A stretch of DNA of 42,021 bases from JAVBNH01 sp031551635. Lineage in GTDB: Bacteria; Bacillota; Clostridia; Oscillospirales; Acutalibacteraceae. The stretch lies in contig JAVBNH010000036.1 of NCBI GenBank assembly GCA_031551635.1, positions 1-42,021 on the forward strand, written 5' to 3'. The translations under genes and the position numbers were made by a program. A model generated the notes under the pieces. It saw only the letters and a program-made list of their open reading frames with translations. It ran no database searches and was not told the origin of the DNA. Within the stretch, counting starts at the first letter, position 1. Each line of letters starts with the position of its first letter. Positions 14,843 through 22,794 of the stretch are shown piece after piece.

Positions 14843-15691
14843 GTGAAAACCAGCGCGAAAAAAATCTTTTCACTTGTTATTTTGTTCATGATTCTTCTTT
14901 TTATAATTTCCGGATGCGAATATGTCAATAACGGCGAGACCACGGATAAGCCAGAAACGACCGCTGTCAGTATCAGCTCAGCATATAAAAGCGAAAAAAC
15001 AGCAGCTGAAATTCTTGCGATTTATACCCTTGTTATGAATCAGGCAAAGTCTGAGAAGCCGGGCTTTGAGAGTTACAGCTTTCAAGAGCTTCCAAAATCC
15101 GGAAGCGAACGCGCTTTCAGGCTGGGAAAAGGTAATTACAGCAAGGTTCTGGGAATTATTAACGAGCTTGGAATTATAAAGACCGAGGAACAGGCTGCAT
15201 TGCAAGCTCAAACCAAAATCAAAGGCGAGAAAATGGTGGAATTTCCTCTTTTTGGCAACAATCACGGCTGTCTTCTACAAGCTGACAACATCGGTTTTTT
15301 GAAAAGTATCAGTTATGTGAGTGGCGAGGACGGAAAAGCAGTTATTACCCTCGTGACTAATGAGGAAAATAACCCAATGCCTGTGCCTGAGGAAACAAAT
15401 ATCGCTTTAAGCAAAACCGGAGCGGTTTTTAACCCCTTTGCACAGAGCGAAATAGATGCTTTTCTTTCTCAAAAGGCAATAACACGCGTCACAAACAGCA
15501 TAAGCTATGATTTAACTTATCATGACTGTACCTCTGTTCTTGTCTTTAATCCCGATACAATGCAAATTTTTTCACTGGAGCAGATTATGCGAATCAGAAT
15601 CAACGCATATATTGATTTAAAGCTGGTTGAGGATATTGATGTCACTCAGGAGCTTTATATAAGCGAAAAATGGTTTAATTTCAATTATTAA
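14843..15691 (+). CDS. Lipoprotein of a tandem paralogous family, copy 2
   Basis: A 282-residue lipoprotein with lipobox IISGC. It shares the family landmarks AEILAIYTLVMNQAK, SFQELPKSG, VITLVTNEEN, SKTGAVFNPF, LTYHDCTSVLVFNPDT, FSLEQIM and YISEKWFNFNY. Unlike copies 1 and 3, its Thr-rich linker is reduced to about 25 residues. The start is GTG at 14843 with AAAGGA 12 nt upstream. A family A repeat separates it from copy 1, while copy 3 follows only 21 bp later. Function unknown. Confidence 0.75.
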   Translation: MKTSAKKIFSLVILFMILLFIISGCEYVNNGETTDKPETTAVSISSAYKSEKTAAEILAIYTLVMNQAKSEKPGFESYSFQELPKSGSERAFRLGKGNYSKVLGIINELGIIKTEEQAALQAQTKIKGEKMVEFPLFGNNHGCLLQADNIGFLKSISYVSGEDGKAVITLVTNEENNPMPVPEETNIALSKTGAVFNPFAQSEIDAFLSQKAITRVTNSISYDLTYHDCTSVLVFNPDTMQIFSLEQIMRIRINAYIDLKLVEDIDVTQELYISEKWFNFNY

Positions 15692-15712
15692 TAAGGATAA
15701 AGGAGAATTATT

Positions 15713-16693
15713 ATGAAAAGAAAACTGTTCAGACTCTGTTCACTCGCGCTTGCGATATTTATTGTCGCGACCTGCTTTACTTCTTGTAAAAATGATCCCG
15801 AACCGGAGACGACAACACTCGCCTCAACAACCGCCGCGCAGACAACCTTGGGTGAAACCGCCGCGCCCGGAACAGGTGATACCACAGTCTCAAACACCGC
15901 GGAAACATCATCGGTTTCCGGCACAGTCGCTGGCGCGTCCACAGGCACGGCTACAACCGCGCCAACCGTGAACACCACTGCTCCTCCGGCAGGCGAATCC
16001 AAAACACCGAGTGAAATTCTCGCGATTTATACCGAGGTTTTGACAAAAGCCAAAAATGAAAAACCCGCCCACAAAAAATATGAATATCAGGAAATCCCGG
16101 GCGACGAAGCAAACAGGGTATTTTATGAGGGCAAATCATATTCCAGCGCACTGCTGGGACTTGTTGATTCGCTTGATTTGATTACTCCAAAGGAAGAGGC
16201 TATGGGGAACCCGGAGGTCAAGGACAAGGGCAACGATATGAGATGGTTCCCGATGTATAAGACCACGGTTGCCTGCGCGTTAAGCGACGCGGGCAAGATT
16301 AAAGAAGCGAAATATGAGCCTCAGTCAGACGGAAATGTCAAGCTGACTATAGTTTTAAATGATGAGGAAAACGCCCAGCCTATGGCTGAAAACGCCACAA
16401 CTTCTCCCAGCGCGACAGGTGGAATGTTTGCCCCGCTTGACTTGAGCGAGGTTGACTCGACTCTGACAGGCAATGCTCTTGTCACCGCTTTGATTAAGGA
16501 TGTTAAATATAACCTTCTGTACCATGACTGCACGGCAACATTGGTTTTCAATCCCGCGACAAAGCAGATTGTATCGCTTGAGCAGATTATGGTGGTAAAA
16601 ATTACTGGCTCAGCGAAGGCAATGGTGCTTTTCCCTGTCAACCTTATGCAGCAGCTTTATAACACGACAAAGTGGTTTGATTTTACATATTAA
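15713..16693 (+). CDS. Lipoprotein of a tandem paralogous family, copy 3
   Basis: A 326-residue lipoprotein with lipobox FTSC, a long Thr/Ala-rich linker to about residue 95 and the family domain: SEILAIYTEVLTKAK, KKYEYQEIP (identical to copy 1), KLTIVLNDEEN, ATGGMFAPL, LLYHDCTATLVFNPAT and the end MQQLYNTTKWFDFTY. It resembles copy 1 more than copy 2. AAGGAG precedes the ATG. A strong terminator follows, closing the cluster. The domain is not recognised. Confidence 0.75.
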   Translation: MKRKLFRLCSLALAIFIVATCFTSCKNDPEPETTTLASTTAAQTTLGETAAPGTGDTTVSNTAETSSVSGTVAGASTGTATTAPTVNTTAPPAGESKTPSEILAIYTEVLTKAKNEKPAHKKYEYQEIPGDEANRVFYEGKSYSSALLGLVDSLDLITPKEEAMGNPEVKDKGNDMRWFPMYKTTVACALSDAGKIKEAKYEPQSDGNVKLTIVLNDEENAQPMAENATTSPSATGGMFAPLDLSEVDSTLTGNALVTALIKDVKYNLLYHDCTATLVFNPATKQIVSLEQIMVVKITGSAKAMVLFPVNLMQQLYNTTKWFDFTY

Positions 16694-16706
16694 TATAGCA
16701 AGAGAT

Positions 16707-16734
16707 AAGCGGCTGTATACCAGCCGCTTTTTTC
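16707..16734 (+). terminator. Terminator of the lipoprotein cluster
   Basis: 9-bp stem AAGCGGCTG/CAGCCGCTT with a TATAC loop, then TTTTTTCTC. Confidence 0.85.
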
Positions 16735-16739
16735 TCTAC

Positions 16740-16774
16740 TAACTATTACTTATTATTTGTTATTTATTACTTGT
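16740..16774 (-). repeat. Heptamer array 3 (five units)
   Basis: TAACTAT, TACTTAT, TATTTGT, TATTTAT, TACTTGT: constant 7-bp period with an AT-rich unit. It lies 7 bp beyond the glycyl-tRNA synthetase stop codon (minus strand). Confidence 0.7.
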
Positions 16775-16781
16775 ACCCTTC

Positions 16782-18161
16782 TTAAAACTCCAGACCCTTT
16801 TCAATATAAGCCGCAAGCTCCCCGGCAGGGATTCGAACCTGCTCCATTGAATCGCGTTCACGCACCGTCACGCAGCCATCTTCCTGTGACTCAAAATCAT
16901 AAGTTATGCACCATGGCGTTCCGATTTCGTCCTGGCGGCGGTAGCGTTTGCCTATTGAGCCCGCGTCGTCAAATTCGACATTGAATTTTTTTGAGAGCTG
17001 CATATAGATTTTTTCCGCGTCGTCGTTCAGCTTTTTTGAAAGCGGAAGGATTGCGGCTTTGACTGGCGCGAGAGCGGGATGAAGCCTTAAAACAACGCGC
17101 GTGTCGTTTTTCTCTGTGTCTATTAGCTCCTCGTCATAAGCCTCACACAGGAAGGCAAGAGCAACCCTGTCCGCGCCGAGGGAAGGCTCGATGACATAGG
17201 GCAGGTACTTCTCGTTCGCTTCTTGGTCAAAATATTCGAGGTTTTTACCGCTTGTATTCTGATGCTGAGTGAGGTCAAAATCCGTGCGGCTGGCAATACC
17301 CCAAAGCTCGCCCCAGCCGAAGGGGAACATGAATTCTATATCTGTCGTGGCGTTCGAGTAGTGCGATAATTCCTTCTCTTCATGGTCGCGCAGCTTCAGG
17401 TTTTCCTTGTCTATACCGAGGGAATACAGCCAATTTGCGCAGTAATCCTTCCAATACTTAAACCATTCAAGCTCGCTGCCGGGTTTGCAGAAAAATTCCA
17501 GTTCCATCTGCTCGAATTCGCGGATTCTGAAGATAAAATTACCCGGGGTAATCTCGTTTCTGAAGGATTTTCCGACCTGACAGACGCCGAAGGGAATTTT
17601 TTTCCTTGTTGAGCGCTGAATATTCGGAAAATTGACAAAGATACCCTGAGCTGTTTCAGGACGCAGGAAAATTTCGTTTTTCGCGTCCTCCGTTACTCCT
17701 TGAAATGTTTTAAACATCAGGTTGAATTTTCGTATATCGGTGAAATTCGTCTTGCCGCAGTCAGGGCAGGCGATATTATTATCCTTTATATACTGCGACA
17801 TCTCCTCGTTGCTCCAGCCGGCGGGGTTGATTCCTGCATCCTCAATCAGCTTATCCGCGCGGTGGCGTGTCTTGCACTCCTTGCAGTCCATAAGCGGGTC
17901 AGAAAAGCCACCGACATGCCCGGACGCTACCCAAACAGAGGGGTTCATCAGTATCGCACTGTCAAGACCGACATTATATGGGCTCTCCTGAACGAATTTC
18001 TGCCACCAGGCTTTTTTGACATTATTTTTGAACTCAACGCCAAGCGGACCGTAGTCCCAGGTGTTCGATAATCCGCCGTATATTTCGCTTCCGGCATAAA
18101 CAAAGCCTCGGTTCTTGCAAAGCGCGACAACCTTTTCCATCGTTTTTTCAGAATTTTTCAT
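16782..18161 (-). CDS. glyS: Glycyl-tRNA synthetase (single-chain, dimeric type)
   Basis: About 459 residues; charges tRNA-Gly. Class II landmarks are clear: MEKVVALCKNRGFVYAGSEIYGG at the N-terminus, GPLGVEFKNN, the insertion with CKEC and CPDCGK that may bind zinc, LRPETAQGIFVNF, motif 2 FRNEITPGNFIFRIREFEQ, motif 3 EPSLGADRVALAFL, and an anticodon-binding domain from LHPALAPVKAAILPL onward. The ATG at 18159-18161 is preferred to a TTG at 18200 that overlaps the upstream gene. The upstream 802-residue gene ends 25 bp before it, so they may be co-transcribed. A heptamer array follows the stop codon. Confidence 0.95.
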   Translation of the reverse strand: MKNSEKTMEKVVALCKNRGFVYAGSEIYGGLSNTWDYGPLGVEFKNNVKKAWWQKFVQESPYNVGLDSAILMNPSVWVASGHVGGFSDPLMDCKECKTRHRADKLIEDAGINPAGWSNEEMSQYIKDNNIACPDCGKTNFTDIRKFNLMFKTFQGVTEDAKNEIFLRPETAQGIFVNFPNIQRSTRKKIPFGVCQVGKSFRNEITPGNFIFRIREFEQMELEFFCKPGSELEWFKYWKDYCANWLYSLGIDKENLKLRDHEEKELSHYSNATTDIEFMFPFGWGELWGIASRTDFDLTQHQNTSGKNLEYFDQEANEKYLPYVIEPSLGADRVALAFLCEAYDEELIDTEKNDTRVVLRLHPALAPVKAAILPLSKKLNDDAEKIYMQLSKKFNVEFDDAGSIGKRYRRQDEIGTPWCITYDFESQEDGCVTVRERDSMEQVRIPAGELAAYIEKGLEF

Positions 18162-18186
18162 ACTATATTCAAGCCTTTCTTTATAA

Positions 18187-20595
18187 TTAATCCAATTCAA
18201 CCAAGTCGTAATATTTCGCTGTCCAGTAAGGCCAGGTGAAAATATTGCCGCTGAAAAGTGAACCCTCGGTATACAGCCCGTTTTTCAAAGCATTTTCCCT
18301 TCCGGGGTGGTCAACCTTGAAGGGGCTTGTGTTAAACTTATGCATTCTTCTTTCGTCAATCGGCAAGAGTGTGTTGCTCTGCAGACCTTCCTTAGTGAAT
18401 AACATCAGCAGGTCGTTTCTTTCGCTGTTTGTAACCGGCAGCTGGTTCGGGTAAAGCGGCAGGCGGTTCAGATTATCCACGGCATTAGAGAGGTCTATGT
18501 TCTTTTCGGGATTCATCGCGGCGTAGGCGAAGGTATATATGGGATTTCCCTCGCGGGACATATTGTCCCACCATTCGTCAAGCCCTGCGGAGATTATATC
18601 GTGCCGCTCGCTGTTTTCCTCTAGCTCCAGCAGTGGCCAGAAGGAAATAATAGCGAGGGTTTCGTCCGAATAATTTATCGAAAGTGTATAATTATCAAGC
18701 CCCGCGATAATTTTCGCGGTGTAAGCAAGATTCTCGCGATAAAGCCCGAGATGCTTCGAATAGCCCGCGCCGTTAATATTCGGGTCAATGTCCAAGGTGA
18801 ACATCTTTTCATATTCTGCAAAAACTAGATTGTAGGTATCCTCGTGTTTTTTATTGCCTTCAAGAATATAAAGACAGACCTTGAACATGCACATAATCTC
18901 CGCGCTGTTGAGCGGCGCGTCCATGAATGCATAGCGCGGGTGCCGCCAGGGCTGCTTTATATCGTCCCATTTCACAAAATAATCCGCGAACCACTTGCCC
19001 CATTGAGTAGGGCGTCCATGCAGGTCACGCAGTATATAACCGTTGCTGATTATATGATTTATCGAAGCCGCTGCGGTGTCGCAGATAAGCTCCCTGAGCT
19101 CTCTGACCTCCGCGTCGTCACAGACTGAAAAAAGATGCTTCCACGAAAAATAATACTGCACAAAGGCGGCGATAGCCTCCTCAGAGGAGGTGTCAGCCTT
19201 AAAAAACAGGTCATTATCCTCGCTCGCGGGATATTTTTCCGGGTGATAAGGGTCTGCTTTTTTATAGAGCTCCGCTAGCAGCGGCGGAACCTCGGCGGTT
19301 ATAGGCGCGCTCAGGCGGAAATCATCGCTGACAGGCACGTCTGAGGTTGTATGCAGCCTTTCCTTAACTTCATCGGTGAGGGTAAAATCCCTGCCTTCTT
19401 CATGGTCAATATATAAATTCCTCGCACGGTTTGTGTCGACAATCTCGGCATATCTGCCGCCGTCAGCGTTCACTCCATCCTTGCTGAACCAGAGTCCGTC
19501 AGTCGCAAGAGCACCGTCTTTTATAAAAACACTGTCCCTGCGCGAGACATAGCTTCGGCAGATAAAGCCGTTTCCGAGGGAATGGACATGGGCTTGCAAG
19601 AGGACGTTTTTCGTGACACTGATAATTTTTTCCCGTGTTGCCTGCGCTTCTTCGTTTTCACCATTTTTTATTAAATAAGAATATTTAAGACAGTCACCGA
19701 TGGAATGGAAAACCGACCAGAGCGCGTCATTATTGGTTGAATACCGTATTGTCTGCTCAAGCTTGTCATTATTTCCATAATCCTCAGTTTTATAGCTTGT
19801 GTCGCAAAGTGAACCTCTCACCGAATGCAGTTCCCAGGCGAGGCGGTCAAAATGCCTTTCTTTTTCTCTCAGCGAGAGCCTGTAATGCTTAATGAAAACA
19901 TAACCGCAGGCATTTTCAATCCATAAACCCTCACCTGTCCACGCGACAGCCGAAACCGAGGGATCATCACAGAAAATGAACCGCCCGCCGTGATACAGCT
20001 CGATGCTGCGCCTGTCAAAATCCGCCGCAGGTGAAAAATGCATTACTCCGTCCTTCAGTGCGACAAAACGCCCGCCATTTTCGTCAGGGCATACAGCGGT
20101 TACTGAGCCGATTGCGTCAAGTATACCGTCACTCTCAAAGCTTTTTGACTTCTCAAGAGCCTTTTTAACCTCAGCTGTCACTCTCGCGTCGTCAAGGTCA
20201 TAATAATAAGGTCTTTTTTGTGTCGGCTGAGCACCGAAGGCTTTCGGTTCTGGGGCGGGCTTGAAGGGTACGCAAAAAACCTCCTCACCGCATAGAATCC
20301 ACAGCTTATCATTGTCACAAAAAAGAATATCAGTTTTTTTATTTTCGGTTATCTCGCTAATATCCTCGCTCGCACCGCCAAAAAGGCTCCCCCGCAAAAG
20401 CTTACCGTCCTTTGAGTACCAAAGCTTGTTTTCGCTGTCAAGCACAGAAATTTTAATAGCGCCGAGCGGTACGCGTGACGGAATCAGCGTCAGACGGTAA
20501 TCAGGCATTTCCTCCTCATCGATTATCATGGATTTATAGAGTCTCAGCTGCTCCGGAATCGCCGCATCCGACATCGTGTATTTTATAATATCCAT
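18187..20595 (-). CDS. Large protein with propeller-like N-half and helical C-half, unrecognised
   Basis: An 802-residue protein without signal peptide or membrane segments. The first ~250 residues hold repeated short strands such as DSENKLWYSKDGKLLRG, CDNDKLWILCGEEVFCVPF and WTGEGLWIENACGYVFI, suggesting beta-propeller blades. The rest is mainly helical, with DALWSVFHSIGDCLKYSYL, a GRPTQWGKWFADY block and LNSAEIMCMFKVCLYILEG, reminiscent of alpha/alpha-toroid glycosidases or lyases. I cannot assign a family or catalytic residues. GGGGGAT precedes the ATG at 20593-20595. It may share a transcript with glyS downstream. Confidence 0.65.
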   Translation of the reverse strand: MDIIKYTMSDAAIPEQLRLYKSMIIDEEEMPDYRLTLIPSRVPLGAIKISVLDSENKLWYSKDGKLLRGSLFGGASEDISEITENKKTDILFCDNDKLWILCGEEVFCVPFKPAPEPKAFGAQPTQKRPYYYDLDDARVTAEVKKALEKSKSFESDGILDAIGSVTAVCPDENGGRFVALKDGVMHFSPAADFDRRSIELYHGGRFIFCDDPSVSAVAWTGEGLWIENACGYVFIKHYRLSLREKERHFDRLAWELHSVRGSLCDTSYKTEDYGNNDKLEQTIRYSTNNDALWSVFHSIGDCLKYSYLIKNGENEEAQATREKIISVTKNVLLQAHVHSLGNGFICRSYVSRRDSVFIKDGALATDGLWFSKDGVNADGGRYAEIVDTNRARNLYIDHEEGRDFTLTDEVKERLHTTSDVPVSDDFRLSAPITAEVPPLLAELYKKADPYHPEKYPASEDNDLFFKADTSSEEAIAAFVQYYFSWKHLFSVCDDAEVRELRELICDTAAASINHIISNGYILRDLHGRPTQWGKWFADYFVKWDDIKQPWRHPRYAFMDAPLNSAEIMCMFKVCLYILEGNKKHEDTYNLVFAEYEKMFTLDIDPNINGAGYSKHLGLYRENLAYTAKIIAGLDNYTLSINYSDETLAIISFWPLLELEENSERHDIISAGLDEWWDNMSREGNPIYTFAYAAMNPEKNIDLSNAVDNLNRLPLYPNQLPVTNSERNDLLMLFTKEGLQSNTLLPIDERRMHKFNTSPFKVDHPGRENALKNGLYTEGSLFSGNIFTWPYWTAKYYDLVELD

Positions 20596-20708
20596 TTTTA
20601 TCCCCCATTCTCAAATGCACTTATTCAAATTAAACTATATTCTATCATTTCATACCAACAAATGCAATATTTTCTTTTTATTGCGATTATAATCTTTTTA
20701 TAAATATA

Positions 20709-20773
20709 CTAACGTGGGCTTGCCAAGCCCATAACCCAGATATTGTTTTTATTGAGCTTTCTGCCTAATAAAA
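20709..20773 (-). repeat. Dispersed repeat, family A, copy 4
   Basis: Inverted copy: CTAACGTGGGCTTGCCAAGCCCATAACCC, then TTTTATTGAGCTTTCTGCCTAATA. The hairpin is shortened (GGGCTTGCCAAGCCC). It abuts heptamer array 4 and lies in the divergent region between the 802-residue gene and queT. Confidence 0.7.
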
Positions 20774-20808
20774 AATCTACCGTCTAAAGTCTAATATCTA
20801 AAGTCTAA
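20774..20808. repeat. Heptamer array 4 (five units)
   Basis: AATCTAC, CGTCTAA, AGTCTAA, TATCTAA, AGTCTAA. It directly follows repeat family A copy 4 and ends 5 bp before the -35 box of the queT promoter. Confidence 0.7.
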
Positions 20809-20813
20809 AATAC

Positions 20814-20842
20814 TTGACTTGTAAAATCATATCTGTTAAAAT
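20814..20842 (+). promoter_or_regulatory. Promoter of queT
   Basis: TTGACT at 20814-20819, 17-bp spacer, TAAAAT at 20837-20842 with TG upstream of the -10 box. It places the transcript start at about 20849, the first base of the predicted riboswitch. Confidence 0.65.
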
Positions 20843-20848
20843 AAATTC

Positions 20849-20947
20849 GGAGCAGTTTGAAATCATACTGCTTGCGGCAGTTCGCAAAATCCTGCCGGGC
20901 TATATACGGTGTTTCGCTTGGGTATAGCAAGAATAAAACTACGGGAG
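20849..20947 (+). ncRNA. Putative preQ1 riboswitch (class III-like) upstream of queT
   Basis: About 100 nt between promoter and queT fold into three consecutive stems: AGCAGT/ACTGCT (20851-20856, 20867-20872), CGGCAG/CTGCCG (20875-20880, 20892-20897) and GCTATA/TATAGC (20899-20904, 20923-20928). An A-rich tail then runs into the ribosome-binding site (AAAACTACGGGAG). Class III preQ1 riboswitches are known in Ruminococcaceae ahead of queT, and the GAGCA start and CCGGAG-like end resemble the Faecalibacterium example from memory. Ligand binding would be expected to hide the GGGAG. Class assignment needs a covariance model. Confidence 0.6.
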
Positions 20948-20952
20948 AAAGT

Positions 20953-21486
20953 ATGAAAAGTAAATCAAAAAGCACCTTGTTTTTAACACAGACAGGCCTT
21001 ATTGCCGCGGCTTACATAGCCGCAACCTATCTCAGCGCGTCGGCGAACCTCGCCTACGGACCCGTTCAGTTCAGGCTTTCGGAAGCCCTTTGTATCCTGC
21101 CTGTTTTCACACCCGCCGCCATTCCCGGTCTCGCAGTCGGCTGCGTTATCGCGAACATTGCCAGCCCGCTTGGGTATATCGACATTATTTTCGGCGCTCT
21201 CGCGACGCTGCTCGCCGCGGTTTTTTCAAGAATGTTGCGGAAAATTAACTTCAGAGGTCTGCCTCTGCTTTCTTTGATGCCGCCTGTTGTATTCAACGCC
21301 TTCATCGTCAGCGCATATCTCATAGTGCTCGACCCCGGAATCGGAAGAACCCTCGCGGGCTATTTCGGGACAGTTTTATATATCGCGCTCGGTGAGACAG
21401 GTGTGCTTTTACTGCTGGGACTGCCGCTGCTTACACTGCTGAAGAAAACAAGGGTGTTCGACAGAATTAATTCGTTTTCAAGATAA
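20953..21486 (+). CDS. queT: QueT-type ECF transporter S component (queuosine precursor uptake)
   Basis: A 177-residue membrane protein with about five to six hydrophobic helices. The conserved YGPVQFRLSEALCILPVFTPAAIPGLAVGCVIAN block and LGYIDIIFGALATLLAAVFSRML are typical of QueT, the substrate-binding subunit for preQ0/preQ1 uptake, which works with a shared ECF AAT energising module encoded elsewhere. The ATG at 20953 follows GGGAGAAAGT; a longer frame from 20857 runs through the riboswitch and is rejected. A QueG-like gene at 33182 supports queuosine metabolism in this organism. Confidence 0.88.
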   Translation: MKSKSKSTLFLTQTGLIAAAYIAATYLSASANLAYGPVQFRLSEALCILPVFTPAAIPGLAVGCVIANIASPLGYIDIIFGALATLLAAVFSRMLRKINFRGLPLLSLMPPVVFNAFIVSAYLIVLDPGIGRTLAGYFGTVLYIALGETGVLLLLGLPLLTLLKKTRVFDRINSFSR

Positions 21487-21573
21487 AAAACAGACAAAAA
21501 AACATTTCCGCGTGAGTAATGAATTAATCACTGCCCACACAGAAAAGTTTGGAAGTAAACGATGATTTTTTAA

Positions 21574-21794
21574 GTGTACAGTGTACAGTGTACAGTGTAC
21601 AAATTGAGGACGGGAAGTCAGAATCGAGTAAAATTATATCATTTCGCACGACTTGATTTTAATAAGTGAAAATTAAACTGTTTTAATTGGTTTAAGGTAA
21701 CATTTAAAAATCATTCGCAAGTCGTTTATATAAAAATACTGAATTTTAACTCGCGACCAACATCTAGTATCTAGTATCTAGAATCTAGAATCTA
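21574..21794 (-). mobile_element. Heptamer-capped element E2
   Basis: Left cap: four exact GTGTACA units (21574-21601). Core: 21602-21759, AT-rich and non-coding, from AATTGAGGACGGGAAGTCAG to the complement of TGGTCGCGAGTTAAAATTC. Right cap (21760-21794): five units which on the minus strand read TAGATTC, TAGATTC, TAGATAC, TAGATAC, TAGATGT. The minus-strand core aligns end to end with the + strand core of E1, sharing GATGTTG, AGTTAAAA, GCGAAT, TTAAAACAG and CTTCCCG blocks. The two caps use different heptamers. It fills the gap between queT and the small protein gene. Confidence 0.6.
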
Positions 21795-21796
21795 GT

Positions 21797-22021
21797 TTAC
21801 AGTGACGGCTGAAGTGAGTCAACAAACTGCTGCATCTGGGATTTTGATGAAATCTGATGTGTCTGGTTTATTATATTGCTTTTCTGACCTTCATCAAGAG
21901 TATTAAAATAACTCATTGCTGCTGCGTTTTTAAGCAACGCGTTTGAGAATCCCATAGGCAGCTCAGTGGAGATAAAATTATCGCCCTTTTTGCGCTGATT
22001 GTCGTTTGAGCTTTGTTTCAT
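21797..22021 (-). CDS. Small conserved hypothetical protein
   Basis: A 74-residue soluble protein with AAAGGATG upstream of its ATG. The segment MGFSNALLKNAAAMSYFNTLDEGQKSNIINQTHQISSKSQMQQFVDSL is predicted to be helical. I recall similar small proteins (MSYFxxLxExQxxxIxxQTHxIxSKxEM) being widespread in Clostridia, but no function is established. The stop codon lies 3 bp from a heptamer array of element E2. It is divergent from the response regulator gene. Confidence 0.7.
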   Translation of the reverse strand: MKQSSNDNQRKKGDNFISTELPMGFSNALLKNAAAMSYFNTLDEGQKSNIINQTHQISSKSQMQQFVDSLQPSL

Positions 22022-22110
22022 TAAAAATACATCCTTTCATTTAATGGTTAATGCTATTATTTTCATTTGAAAAGGATATATACATTTTATAAAGAGGTAC
22101 GATTAAATTT

Positions 22111-22794
22111 ATGAAGAAAATTATTGTTGCTGACGATGAAGAATTAATCCGCTCGCTGGTTTGTGATTATCTTGTACGCGAGGGATATGAAGCCATGCAA
22201 GCGAACGACGGCGAGGAGGCTCTAAGCCTTTTTGAGGCGAACCCCGACACTGCTCTTGTCATACTCGACATAATGATGCCGAATATCGACGGCTGGGAGG
22301 CTTGCCGTAAAATCCGCGAAAAGTCAAGCGTCCCGGTTATAATGCTCACGGCGAGAAGTCAGGAATTCGACGAGCTGATGGGCTTTGAGTCGGGTGCTGA
22401 CGATTATGTTACTAAACCCTTCAGCCCCTCTGTTCTCATGAAAAGAATCGCCGTTCTCTTAAAGCACGAGACTGTCAGTGTCAGCGATGTTGTTTCGCTC
22501 GACGGGCTTAAGCTTGACCAGACAGCTCATGCCGTGTGGCTGGAAAATGAGTCGATCATGCTCACGCTTAAGGAATACAGCGTCCTCATAAAGCTTATTA
22601 CAAACCTCGGCAGAGTTTTCTCACGTGAGCAGTTGCTTGACGATATTTGGGGCTATGATTTCTATGGTGATGTGCGTACTGTTGACTCACATGTGGCGCG
22701 GCTTAGAATAAAACTAGGCGAATGGGGCGCGGCTCACATCAAGACTATTTACGGCATGGGATATAAAATCGAGGAAACGGTTAATGGACAATAA
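22111..22794 (+). CDS. OmpR-family response regulator
   Basis: A 227-residue two-component regulator. The receiver domain (1-120) has DDEE near the start, the phosphoacceptor D53 in VILDIMMP, the Thr in MLTARSQ and K102 in VTKPFSP. The C-terminal winged helix (about 130-225) contains LTLKEYSVLIKLITN, FSREQLLDDIWGYDFYGDVRTVDSHVARLRIKLG and IKTIYGMGYKIEE, all typical of OmpR/PhoB. It overlaps the kinase gene by 11 bp, so they form one unit. Target genes are unknown; the DUF4474 gene downstream is separated by a MITE. Confidence 0.93.
   Translation: MKKIIVADDEELIRSLVCDYLVREGYEAMQANDGEEALSLFEANPDTALVILDIMMPNIDGWEACRKIREKSSVPVIMLTARSQEFDELMGFESGADDYVTKPFSPSVLMKRIAVLLKHETVSVSDVVSLDGLKLDQTAHAVWLENESIMLTLKEYSVLIKLITNLGRVFSREQLLDDIWGYDFYGDVRTVDSHVARLRIKLGEWGAAHIKTIYGMGYKIEETVNGQ

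Noticed and set aside
20857..20952. N-terminal extension of queT by 32 codons
   Set aside because: It runs through the predicted riboswitch, and the ATG at 20953 has a good ribosome-binding site and a family-like N-terminus.
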